In this document: in pieces, positions 1-8,410 of the stretch
Position numbering within the stretch: the first letter of the stretch is position 1
How the letters are laid out: every line of letters begins with the position of its first letter
Source of the DNA: Candidatus Devosia symbiotica
GTDB taxonomy: Bacteria > Pseudomonadota > Alphaproteobacteria > Rhizobiales > Devosiaceae
Reading direction: 5' to 3'
Assembly (NCBI GenBank): GCA_025050575.1
Contig: JALBVE010000011.1
Coordinates: forward strand, 1-45,669
Length of the DNA stretch: 45,669 bases
Translations under genes and position numbers: made by a program
Notes under the pieces: model-generated
Told to the model about the DNA's origin: nothing
Databases searched by the model: none
Seen by the model: only the letters and a program-made list of their open reading frames with translations

Positions 1-105
1 TCCGGGCCAGCCGCACCGGCTTCAGCGCCGCCTGATCCGCCCCATTGCAGTTCGGCCCGGCGCAATACGCTACAAACAACGCATCTGCAGGAATATCGCA
101 ATCTG
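1..105 (-). pseudogene. Rhodanese-like domain fragment, cut by window edge
   Basis: Read on the minus strand from about 105 down to 1, the frame gives a rhodanese-like core with the segment DALFVAYCAGPNCNGA followed by a helix rich in Ala and Leu. The Cys in YCAGPNCNGA lies where the rhodanese active-site loop is expected, in the variant seen in small alphaproteobacterial rhodanese-domain proteins. Upstream of about 100 the recognisable sequence continues only after a change of frame (an LSAVTRLR-like stretch), so the gene is probably frameshifted, but the window contains too little of it to be sure. The 3' part lies outside the window. Substrate and role cannot be told from this piece. Confidence 0.45.
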
Positions 106-274
106 GTGACCGCGCTGAGCCTGCCACTGCCGATCCGACAAAACCCAATAAGCGAGCCGATGCGGCTTTTAGCCTAAGCGTGCACGCTCAATAGGAGCAG
201 TGGTCGGCAGCGGCTTGTCAAAACCTCTCGACTGGCTCAAGACAGGGCGTTGCTGCCCAACATGAGGACGAGAT

Positions 275-1900
275 ATGCCCGAGAGACCGTCTATGCTGGC
301 GCCATTCAAACATGAGACCTTCCGGCTATTGTGGCTAGCGATGCTGATCAGCAATCTGGGGGCGTTGGTGCAGTCGGTCGGCGCCGGCTGGATGATGACC
401 ACGCTGACAGATTCGCATTCCATGGTGGCGCTGGTACAGGCCTTTACGACGCTGCCGATCACGATCTTTTCCATTGCCGCTGGGGCACTGGCCGATAATT
501 TTGACCGCAGGGTAGTGATGATCATCGCACAGACCGGCATGGCTGTGGTGTCGCTGTTGCTAGCTGCGCTGGCCTTTATAGGTTTGCTCAGCCCCTGGCT
601 TCTGTTGGGCTTTACCTTTCTGATCGGGGCAGGGACGGCGCTGTTCAACCCGTCCTGGCAGGCCTCAATGGGCGATATTGTGCCGCGCAGCGATCTGCCC
701 AGCGCGGTGACGCTAAACGCTATGGGCTTTAACATGATGCGCAGCATCGGCCCGGCGGTTGGCGGGCTGATCGTGGCACTGGTGGGCGCTGCGGCAGCAT
801 TTGCCCTGAACGCGGTGACCTATGTGCCGTTGATCGCAGCGCTGTTACGCTGGCAGCCGGAGCGGGCGCCCAATCGACTGCCGCGCGAACAATTTGGCAG
901 CGCTATCATGGCGGGCGTTCGCTATGTGTCGCTGTCGCCGAACCTGACCACAGTGCTGTTTCGTAGCTTCCTGTTTGGACTGGCAGCCATTGCGGTGCTG
1001 GCCTTGTTGCCTTCGGTGGCCGAGGAATATGTTGATGGCGACGCTTTGGTCTATGGCACGCTGCTGGGCTGTTTCGGGATCGGGGCAATTGGCGGGGCAT
1101 TCCTGAATGGGCGGATCCGCGAGCGGTTCAGCAATGAGTTGATCGTGCGGCTAGCCTGTGTGGGGTTTGCGGCGAGCTGCGCCGGACTGGGGATCAGCCG
1201 CGATCTGATGGTGAGTCATCTGATGCTGCTGCCGACGGGGCTCTGCTGGGTGCTGACCATGAGCCTGTTCAACGTGTCGATCCAGCTATCATCGCCGCGC
1301 TGGGTGGTGGGCCGGGCGCTATCGCTATACCAGACGGCGACCTTTGGTGGCATGGCGCTGGGCAGCTGGATCTGGGGCCTGAGCGCGGATGCGGCGGGGC
1401 CGGGCTGGGCGCTGATAATGGCCGCTGTGGTGCTGCTGAGCTGTGCGCTGGTAGGGTTTAAGCTGCCCTTGCCACAGTTCGAACAGCGCGATCTGGATCC
1501 GCTCAATACCTTCAATGAGCCGATGCTGCGGCTTGATCTGACGCCGCGCAGCGGGCCGATCATGGTGATGGTGGATTACCGCATTGCTCAGGCTGACATT
1601 CCGCAATTTCTGGCGTTGATGGCCGAACGACGCAAGGTGCGACTGCGCGATGGGGCGCGGCAATGGGCCCTGCTGCGCGATCTGGAGCGGCCCGATCTAT
1701 GGGTGGAGAGCTATCACGTGCCGACCTGGACCGACTATGTGCGGCACAATCTGCGGCGCACCAAGGCGGATGCGGAGAATTTTCCGGCGCTACGGGCGTT
1801 GCATCAGGGCGAGGGGTCACCGCATGTGCGCCGGATGATCGAGCGGCAGACCGTGCCGCTGGATGACGAGACGCCGCTGCGGGGGACGCCGGAGGTTTAG
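275..1900 (+). CDS. MFS exporter with C-terminal ABM-like cytoplasmic domain
   Basis: A 541-residue protein of the MFS_3 type (EntS-like / transmembrane secretion effector). Residues about 1-405 hold ten to twelve hydrophobic segments with the MFS loop between helices 2 and 3 (GALADNFDRR). A linker is followed by a soluble tail of about 110 residues (from about 428) resembling an antibiotic-biosynthesis-monooxygenase fold, an arrangement common in this subfamily. Family knowledge suggests proton-driven efflux of a small molecule; the substrate is unknown. ATG at 275 is preceded by GAGG at 264-267. The frame is fully intact, unlike the minus-strand genes that follow. It stands alone, with no recognisable operon partner. 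The alternative reading, a siderophore exporter, cannot be decided here. Confidence 0.85.
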   Translation: MPERPSMLAPFKHETFRLLWLAMLISNLGALVQSVGAGWMMTTLTDSHSMVALVQAFTTLPITIFSIAAGALADNFDRRVVMIIAQTGMAVVSLLLAALAFIGLLSPWLLLGFTFLIGAGTALFNPSWQASMGDIVPRSDLPSAVTLNAMGFNMMRSIGPAVGGLIVALVGAAAAFALNAVTYVPLIAALLRWQPERAPNRLPREQFGSAIMAGVRYVSLSPNLTTVLFRSFLFGLAAIAVLALLPSVAEEYVDGDALVYGTLLGCFGIGAIGGAFLNGRIRERFSNELIVRLACVGFAASCAGLGISRDLMVSHLMLLPTGLCWVLTMSLFNVSIQLSSPRWVVGRALSLYQTATFGGMALGSWIWGLSADAAGPGWALIMAAVVLLSCALVGFKLPLPQFEQRDLDPLNTFNEPMLRLDLTPRSGPIMVMVDYRIAQADIPQFLALMAERRKVRLRDGARQWALLRDLERPDLWVESYHVPTWTDYVRHNLRRTKADAENFPALRALHQGEGSPHVRRMIERQTVPLDDETPLRGTPEV

Positions 1901-2043
1901 CTTCGCCCGGAGTCGACCTGTCCTGGCTCGTTCCCTTGCCTACAAGGCCTCGGGTTCATGCCTTTGAACCAGCACTGGTCCTGCGGAGAGATACTCCCAT
2001 TTTGCTCGATCACGGGCTTAGCAGGCTAAATTCTATCTCGCTT

Positions 2044-2064
2044 CCTTCCCCGCAAGGGGGAAGG
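2044..2064. terminator. Inverted repeat between convergent MFS and phoB genes
   Basis: A perfect 8-bp stem, CCTTCCCC with GGGGAAGG, closes a 5-nt loop. It sits in the 197-nt gap between two convergent genes and could end transcripts from both sides. No clear T tract follows, so it may instead be a decayed member of the G-rich intergenic repeats common in Hyphomicrobiales. Confidence 0.4.
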
Positions 2065-2097
2065 GTGGACCCCGTGTATGGGGGGTGCCTAGATCAT

Positions 2098-2672
2098 CTA
2101 GACAAACCGCTCATTAAACGCATAGCTGGCGCGGCGGATGGTGCGGATTGGGTCGGTTTGTGGCCGCGATTGATGGCGCGGCGCAGGCGGCCAATATGGA
2201 CGTCAACGGTGCGCTCGTCGACATAGACGTCATTGCCCCAGACGCTATCGAGCAGTTGCTCACATGAATAGACGCGACCGGGATGGCGCATCAGATATTC
2301 GAGCAGGCGATACTCGGTGGGACCGAGATGAACGTCGCGGGCGGCGCAGCGGACGCGATGGGTGGTTCGATCGAGCTCGAGATCGCCGACCTTGAGTACT
2401 GCGGTGATCAGATTGGGATTGGCGCGGCGCAGCAAAGCATGGATACGGGCGGCCAGTTCGGGCACCGATAAGGGCTTGACGACATAGTCGTCAGCGCCGG
2501 TAGCCAAATCGCGGATGCACTCTTCTTCCTCGCCGCGGGCGGTCAGCATGATGATCGGCACGCGGGCGGTTTCCTCGCGGGCCCGCAGGCGGCGCAGCTC
2601 GATGTTAGAGATTGCGGGCAGCATCCAGTCGAGCAGGATCAGATCGGGCAGCTTGTCCTGATCAAGGGGAAG
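2098..2672 (-). pseudogene. phoB: Phosphate response regulator PhoB, truncated at both ends
   Basis: PhoB is the OmpR-type regulator of the phosphate-starvation regulon. The remnant begins inside the receiver domain at LPDLILLDWMLP, which contains the phosphoacceptor Asp; the first 40 or so residues, with the acidic pocket that binds Mg2+, are gone. The rest of the receiver and the winged-helix DNA-binding domain (GPTEYRLLEYLMRHPGRVYS, DERTVDVHIGRLRRAI) are clear. Near 2150 a frameshift throws off the last 20 residues; in the restored frame they read TDPIRTIRRASYAFNERFV and stop at 2098-2100. The 5' end abuts the phoU 3' end directly, with no room for a start codon and ribosome site, which points to a deletion. 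A normal PhoB has about 230 residues. It cannot work as a phosphorelay regulator in this state. Confidence 0.88.
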
Positions 2673-2695
2673 TGCAGAGTGGTGGAAATGTCTGG

Positions 2696-3256
2696 ATCAG
2701 GCCTTGATCTGGGTACGCTGCAATTCCTGAACATCGCTGGAAAGCTGTTTGCCGGTCTGCAGGTAATAGGCACGCTCGGCGATATTGGTGGCGTGGTCAT
2801 CAATGCGTTCCAGGCTCTTGGCGCAGAACAGCAAATGGGTGCATGGGGGTGTTGCGCGGATCTTCCATCATAATAGGTGAGCAATGCGCGGAACAGCGAG
2901 GTGTACATGGCGTCCACATCGTCGTCGCGATTGCAGACCTGGATGGCGCCATCGACATCGCGGCTGGAATAGGCATCTAGCGATTCCTTGATCTGGCGCA
3001 GCACCAGGGCGATCATGTTGTGCACTCCGTTGTAGAAGATGAGCTGCAGGTTGAGCTCTTCGATCTTGAGCGAGCGACGGGCCAGCTGCTTGGTCATGTC
3101 GCCGATGCGCTTCAGATCGGAGATAACGTGGATGGCGGTGATGATGGAGCGTAGATCGGAAGCCATGGGCTGGCGCCGGGCGATCATGGACGCCGCTATG
3201 TTGTCGATCTTGCGCTTCATGTCATCAATGCACTGATCGGCATTGTCCAGGTGGCA
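2696..3256 (-). pseudogene. phoU: Phosphate signalling protein PhoU, 5' deleted and frameshifted
   Basis: PhoU is a helical-bundle protein that couples the Pst transporter to PhoR. The remnant starts in the first helical repeat (DNADQCIDDMKRKI) and shows the hallmark MIARRQPMASDLR and DLKRIGDMTKQLARR. About 50 N-terminal residues are missing, because the pstB 3' end runs straight into this point. After FRALLTYY the frame is lost twice within about 35 nt; pieces in other frames recover the canonical ending up to QRTQIKA and a stop just after 2696. The second PhoU helical repeat is therefore disrupted. No start codon with a ribosome site is left. Confidence 0.85.
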
Positions 3257-3268
3257 GAACGCCGTGCG

Positions 3269-3949
3269 CTAGCTGACGCGAGCAGCCTGCTGTATGGAGT
3301 GGATGACGATGACGATGGTGTAGTTCTCGCGCAATTCGTCGATCAGTTCCTCGATGACGGCTGTGGCGATCGGATCAAGGGCCGAGCAGGGCTCGTCCAT
3401 CAGGATCACCTCGGGGCCGACGGCGATGGCGCTGGCAATGCACAGACGCTGCTGCTGGCCGCTGGACAGGCCGATGTCGGGCTCGTTGAGCCGATTCTTG
3501 ACCTCTTCGAGCAGACTCGCCTTGCGCAGCGAAGAAACCACGATTTTGTCCAGGTTGGTCTTGGACCTGGCAATGCCGTGGATCTTGGGACCGTAGGCAA
3601 CGTTTTTGTAGATCGATTTGGGAAATGGATTTGGCTTCTGGAACACCATGCCGATGCGGGCCCACAATTCGACGACGTCCAGATTGGGGTCGTAGATGTC
3701 ATCGCCATCAAGCTTGATGGTGCCGGCGACGCGGGCGCACTCAATGATATTATTCATGCAATTGATGCAGCGCAGAAAGGTCGACTTGCCACAGCCCGAC
3801 GGGCCGATAAACGAGGTCACGGCGCGATCGTGGATATCGATGGAAATGCCGAACAGGGCCTGCTTGACGCCGTAATACAAGGTGACGTCGCGCGCGGTCA
3901 GACGAATCGGACGTTCGAGGGCATCGGAGGGGTTCATAGTGCTGTTCAC
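3269..3949 (-). pseudogene. pstB: Phosphate ABC transporter ATPase PstB, C-terminally truncated
   Basis: PstB energises high-affinity phosphate import. The open frame of 226 residues contains Walker A (GPSGCGKST), the Q loop (FQKPNPFP), Walker B (VILMDEP) and the switch His (IVIHS). Two defects are visible. The ABC signature reads LSSGQQQ rather than the usual LSGGQQQ. A TAG at 3269-3271 interrupts the C-terminus just after QQAARVS; the next codons still spell RTAFCHL, part of the normal PstB tail, before the sequence jumps into phoU. About 30 residues are lost. ATG could be at 3949 or at the second Met (3937). With its partner genes broken it is very probably non-functional, although the ATPase core is nearly whole. 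Confidence 0.8.
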
Positions 3950-4011
3950 TGAATGCTATGTTATCTTAATCTTGCTGGCGACTATATCCATGTGCGTGTT
4001 CTCCAGTTCGG

Positions 4012-5280
4012 TTATGCGCGACGCTCGAGGCGTGTGCGCAGGAAGATTACGACTGCGTGGAGAAGGATCAATATGCCGAGTAGCACCATAATGGCAGCAG
4101 AGGTGCGCGCTTCAAAGAAGCTCCGGTTTTCATTGCCTTGCCAGAGGAAGATCTGCACCGGCAGGGCGCTGGCTTAATCAACGATCGAGCCAGGAATAGA
4201 TGCGACGAAGGCGTTCATGCCGATCAGCAGCAGTGGGGCGGTTTCGCCAAGCGCCTGGGCAACGCCAATGATGGTGGCGATCAGGATCGAGGGAAAGGTG
4301 ACGGGCAGCACATGGTGAAACACCATCTGCGTCTTGGAGGCACTCAGACCCAGGGCGGCCTTGCGTAGGGTGGGGAAAGTTCCCTGTAGGGTGGCACGAG
4401 TAGCAATGATGATGGTGGGCAGCGTCATCAGGGTCAGCATGAGGCCATTCACCAACGGGGCGGAGCGCGGCAGGTTGAGGAAATTGATGAACACGGCGGC
4501 GCCGAGCAGACCAAAGACGATCGAGGGCACGGCAGCCAGATTTTTGATATTGACCTCGATCAGATCGGTCAGGCGCGATTTCGGCGCGAATTCCTCGAGA
4601 TAGATGGTACTGGCGACGTCGATTGGCACAGCCAGGCAGATCACTACCAGCATCATGTAGAGCGAGCCCATGAAGGCACCGGCCAGACTAGCCGAAGCAG
4701 GCGCGGCACGGCTATCGACATTGGTGAACAGGCCACAGGCAAAATCTTGGGTGATGGTGCCATTGGCGGCAAGGGCGTCAATCGGTTTGCGGGCCGAGGC
4801 GGGCGATTGCTGTTGGGCCGTCAGGCAGGTTGCGGTCGATATTGTTCTTGATCCAGTTGTCGGTATTGGCGGAGACCAGCAGGTCAAAATAGGCGGTCTG
4901 GCCGATCAGGGTGGGATCGGCGACGAAGCCCTCGCACACCACGTGACGGGCATTGGTCTCGGGAGTGGTCAGCAACTCCTTGCTGTTGATCGTCAGCTCG
5001 GCTGGCACAACGGTCCGCATGGCCGCTTCGATCATCTTGTTTCAGTTCAGCATGGCAACGTTGCGCTGCCATTTGAGAACTTTGCCGTTGAAATCGGCAT
5101 CGGACTGGCCGGCTGCACGTTGGTGAACAGCAGCGCGACAAAGCCAAGGGCAGCACAGATAGCCACAATGCCCATGATGCGGAAGATCTGTTCGTTGAGA
5201 TGGTGGCGGCGCAAACTGGCGCGCATCAGTTGGGTGCGTTCGGTAGCTGCCTTGCGGCCGGAAGCGTGGAGATCGGTCAT
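4012..5280 (-). pseudogene. pstA: Phosphate ABC transporter permease PstA, fragmented
   Basis: PstA is one of the two membrane subunits of the Pst importer. The N-terminal part (5280 downward, MTDLHASGRKAATERTQL then LNEQIFRIMGIVAICAALG) matches the alphaproteobacterial form carrying a DUF3333-type extension. At least two frame changes follow (about 5120-5040 and about 4830). The permease core from about 4690 to 4177 is well kept, with GAFMGSLYMMLV, NLAAVPSIVFGLLG and the EAA-type loop (ALGLSASKTQMVFHHVLP). A TAA at 4174-4176 then interrupts the gene; the same frame continues with ASALPVQIFLWQGNENRSFF and a last membrane helix to a stop at 4012-4014. The start overlaps the original pstC stop. 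Confidence 0.87.
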
Positions 5281-5282
5281 TA

Positions 5283-6673
5283 TTCGTACTGCTTCCGGAA
5301 GTGGCAGACGATATTAGAGAGCCATGATATTGAGCAGCAGAGTCGTGACGAACAGGGTCAGACCCAGCGCAAAGGCGACCAGTGATTGCGGGCTTGTAAA
5401 GTCGGAATCGCCGGTGAGCTGATTGACGACCGAAACGGTGATGGTGGAGATCGGTTCAAGCGAGGTGCAGCGCAACACTGGGCTATTGCCGGCGACCAGC
5501 ACCACGATCATGGTTTCGCCGATAGCGCGACTGACGGCCAGCAGGAAGGCGCCAACAATGCCGGGCAGGGCGGCGGGCAGCAGCACGTGGCGGATAGTCT
5601 TGGACTGGGTAGCGCCCAGACCATAGGAGCCGTCGCGCATGGCCAGCGGCACCTGGTTGAGGATGTCGTCGTTGAGCAAGGAGATGAATGGGATGATCAT
5701 GATGCCCATCACCAGGCTAGCGGTGAGCGCATTGGTGGCGCTGACTTCCAGCCCGATTGGAGCATCTGCGCCTTTGAGGAAGGGGTCGACGATGATCAAG
5801 ATTAAAGAAACCATAGATGATGGTGGGGATGACGGCGAGAATTTCGATGATCGGCTTGATCACGGAACGCACTTTTCATGGCGCGTATTGTGACAGGCAG
5901 CTCGCGGTTATCAGGCCAATCGGCACGGCAATAAGCGAGGCGATGATGGCAACCCAGAGTGTGCCGGTGAGCAAGGGTAGTATGCCGTACTGACCGAAAT
6001 CGGTCGTCGCGGTGGACGAGAATTTGGGGCTCCACACCGTGCCGAAACCGTGCCGAAGAAGAAATCGACTGGGTTAATGAAGTCAAAGAAACTGATGGCT
6101 CTCCGAGAACAGCGAGAGCAGGATGCCTACAGTGGTCATGATCGCCACTGTCGAGCAGAACATCAGCAGGGCGGTGATAGCGACTTCGACGGTATTGCGG
6201 GCACGCAGGCGGGCCGTAATGCAGGCGGGCGCGTAGAGCAGCGTCAGGATGGAGATACTGGCAGCCGCAGCCACGACGGCCAGAAAGGTGATGAACTGGA
6301 AGCCGCGCAGGGCGTCGGCGGCAGATTGTTCGAAAGGCTGCAGGTCGCCGACCACGCCATAACCCGAGGCGTCGGCGCTGATGCGCTGAATAGCGGCGCT
6401 GAGGCCAGCCGAGTCGAGCGTAGTGAGGATATCGGTCGGGATCTGGGCGATGATGTAAACGCGGGTAATGCCAGCCCCGAACCAGGCCCAGAGTACCAGG
6501 ATGATCAGCGCGGGCGCCAGGATGAACAAAGCCACCAGCGTGGCATAATATTGCGGGCAGGAATGGACTTTGGGGCCATTGGCAGTGGCCAGGTCACGGC
6601 TCCTCGGCCAGCCGGCCTGATAGGCCAAGCTAAGCAATACGAGCAGCAGGCCGGCAATAATCATCGCGTTCAT
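5283..6673 (-). pseudogene. pstC: Phosphate ABC transporter permease PstC, fragmented
   Basis: This is the partner permease of PstA. Three reading frames hold it. The N-terminal third (6673 to about 6083, from MNAMIIAGLLLVLLSLAYQ) has membrane segments around a periplasmic loop; a middle piece (about 6080-5815) is badly scrambled but still yields PIGLITA-like and KPIIEILA-like permease segments across frames; the C-terminal core (5814-5317) has SLLNDDILNQVP, SYGLGATQSKTIRHVLLPAALPG and AIGETMIVVLVAGN. A last single-base shift near 5317 hides the tail, which in the corrected frame reads NIVCHFRKQYE and stops next to the pstA start. No continuous permease can be made. Confidence 0.87.
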
Positions 6674-6733
6674 TGACTCACGACCCCGCTGGAAAAAAGG
6701 GCCGCGCCTGTGGCGCGACCATGGTAGACAGTT

Positions 6734-7736
6734 TTACATGCCGGCTTCGAAAGCGGCGAGAACTTCGGCAGTCTTGTCAGCTGGCTGTGGGATCAGGCCA
6801 GCGGCTTCGAGCGTACTGCGATTGCTCGACATGGTGTCCGACAGGAAGAACTGAACATATTCTTCGATGCCTCGGATGGTGCCGATGTGCTGACCCTTGA
6901 CGTAGAAGAACAAGGGGACGCGATATGGGATATTCGCCAGCCGAGACGCTTTCTAGCGACGGCACGACGCCATCAACGGTAGCAACCTTGAGGAAGTCCT
7001 TGTTTTGCTCGTAGAGCGACAGACCAAACACGCCGATAGTGTCAGAGTTGGAAGCGAGGCGCGCCAGGGTCTCTGTATGGTCGCTTGAGATTTCTACGAC
7101 CACGTCCTGACGCAGGGCTGTGCAAGCGTCTTCAGCTGCCTCGGCAGGCAGACCAGCTGCTTCATAACCAGCCGAGACAACCTTCTCCTGGCAGACTTGG
7201 CGGATGCCGTGGTTTGAGCCGGGGATTGCCATGGCGATGGCCTGGTCTGGCAGCGAAGCGTTAGTCTTGGACTAGTTGGTGTATGGATTGTCGACCATCT
7301 TGCTATCAACTGGCACCTGGGCAGCAATTGCCTTGTAGACAAACAGCGAGGTGAGGGCGAAATCGGCCTTGATCGCCGAAGAGGCGAAGACGATGCCGTT
7401 AAAGCCGAACTAGATTTCGCGGATGTCGGTGACGCCGGCTTTGGCGTAAGCTGCAACTTACTTGTCCTTGATCGAACGCGATGCATTGGCGATGTCGATT
7501 GTGTTTTCGCCAACGCCTTCGCAGAAGGCCTTGAGGCCGCCGCTGCCGCCCAAACTAACAACTGGTGTGTTGAATTCTGGGAAGGCGGCGCCGAATTCTT
7601 CGGCCACGTTCGAAGTGAAAGGCAGTACGGTGGACGAGCCGGCGATCTGGATGGTATCGCGCGACTGGGCGAAAGCAGGGGCACCGAACGCGACGAGCGC
7701 GATGACGGCAACGCTAGCGAAATGTGCAGATTTCAT
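6734..7736 (-). pseudogene. pstS: Periplasmic phosphate-binding protein PstS, three stops plus frameshift
   Basis: PstS captures phosphate in the periplasm. ATG at 7734-7736 opens a signal peptide (MKSAHFASVAVIALVAFGAP, cleavage after AFA). The phosphate-binding motifs AGSSTVLPFT and GGSGGLKAF are present. Premature stops follow: TAA at 7458-7460, TAG at 7410-7412 and TAG at 7272-7274, all in the same frame, with recognisable PstS sequence on either side (for example NHGIRQVCQEKVV after the third). Near 6925 a frameshift occurs after AGEYP; the corrected frame gives RVPLFFYVKGQHIGTIRGI and ends at 6734-6736 with FEAGM. It is first in the operon order pstS-C-A-B-phoU-phoB. The phoR sensor gene often found upstream is absent. 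Confidence 0.9.
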
Positions 7737-8181
7737 GGGGAGTTCCCTTTCGGAATTCAGTTCAAACTTGGCAGTCCAATCCGGAAGTTTATTCCGCGGT
7801 GCCGCCCTTTGACGAGGCAGATCATAGAATAAGGCGCCCATAATCCCACGCCACCGCATTACGCCGTCCGATAACGGTTGCTGTCCTGGGCGATGCACTG
7901 GTGTCACAAACACCGGCTAAAAATATCCAAGGACAGGGCCTGTCCTGCCCTGCAGGACTCCGCCAACCTCCTCCGAGCGGGTCTTAAGCAATTGTCATAT
8001 TTGCCGAGTGGTCACGTGTATTATCCAGATAATTTAATAGTTTCAATGAACTAACCTGTCACAAACGCGTCATGGGACTGCAATAAAGCTGCTGATCGTA
8101 GCGGTGTTCATTGAACGTCAGGGCTAGCGGTTCGCTGCGTCCAGCCATTGCGTCTGATCCGCCATGGAGTTGCGTAACGCT
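7737..8181. other. Intergenic region between pstS and nirD remnants
   Basis: These 445 nt lie between the pstS start and the nirD 3' end. I found no coding signature on either strand and no recognisable piece of phoR. The only interpretable element is a PHO-box-like site (separate entry). A TGTCACAAAC word occurs twice, near 7900 and at 8057. Confidence 0.5.
8056..8073 (+). promoter_or_regulatory. PHO-box-like site
   Basis: CTGTCAC, a 4-nt AAAC spacer and GCGTCAT resemble the PhoB-binding direct repeat (consensus CTGTCAT-N4-CTGTCAT); the first half matches 6 of 7 bases, the second 5 of 7. It reads on the plus strand, away from pstS, whose start is about 320 nt to the left. No intact plus-strand gene lies downstream, so the site is orphaned or relict. 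Confidence 0.35.
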
Positions 8182-8410
8182 TTATTCGGCGGCCGCCATC
8201 ACCAGGTCGGGTATCATCAGGATGCGACCGTCTATGACATTGACGGCATAGGTTCGAACCTGGCCCACATCGGCGCCCTGGGCCTGGCTAGCGGCTAGAT
8301 CGAGCACCCAATTGTGCAGCGGGCAGGTGACCGAGGCGCCGTGCATAATGCCCTCGCTGAACGGGCCATCCTTGTGCGGGGCAGCAATTTTTGACGGTAA
8401 AGATCTGGGA
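8182..8410 (-). pseudogene. nirD: Nitrite reductase small subunit NirD, 5' deleted
   Basis: NirD is the Rieske-fold small subunit of cytoplasmic NADH-nitrite reductase. Its last two thirds remain: IFTVKNCC, then after a one-base shift DGPFSEGIMHGASVTCPLHNW and a C-terminal VRTYAVNVIDGRILMI. The N-terminal 30-40 residues and the nirB stop are missing, because nirB sequence (ADSEDEALEI) runs directly into NirD sequence near 8405-8415. This looks like one deletion removing the nirB 3' end, the gene border and the nirD start. The original stop is at 8182-8184. Confidence 0.8.

Noticed and set aside
169..747. 192-codon minus-strand frame over the MFS gene
   Set aside because: Antisense shadow of a gene with clear MFS homology; no family resemblance or ribosome site.
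1901..2097. Possible tRNA or small RNA in the MFS-phoB gap
   Set aside because: No cloverleaf or T-loop could be drawn; only the short inverted repeat is supported.
2098..7736. The pst-pho lesions as sequencing errors
   Set aside because: Internal deletions at gene borders, multiple nonsense codons and a changed ABC signature cannot be read errors, though some single-base shifts could be.
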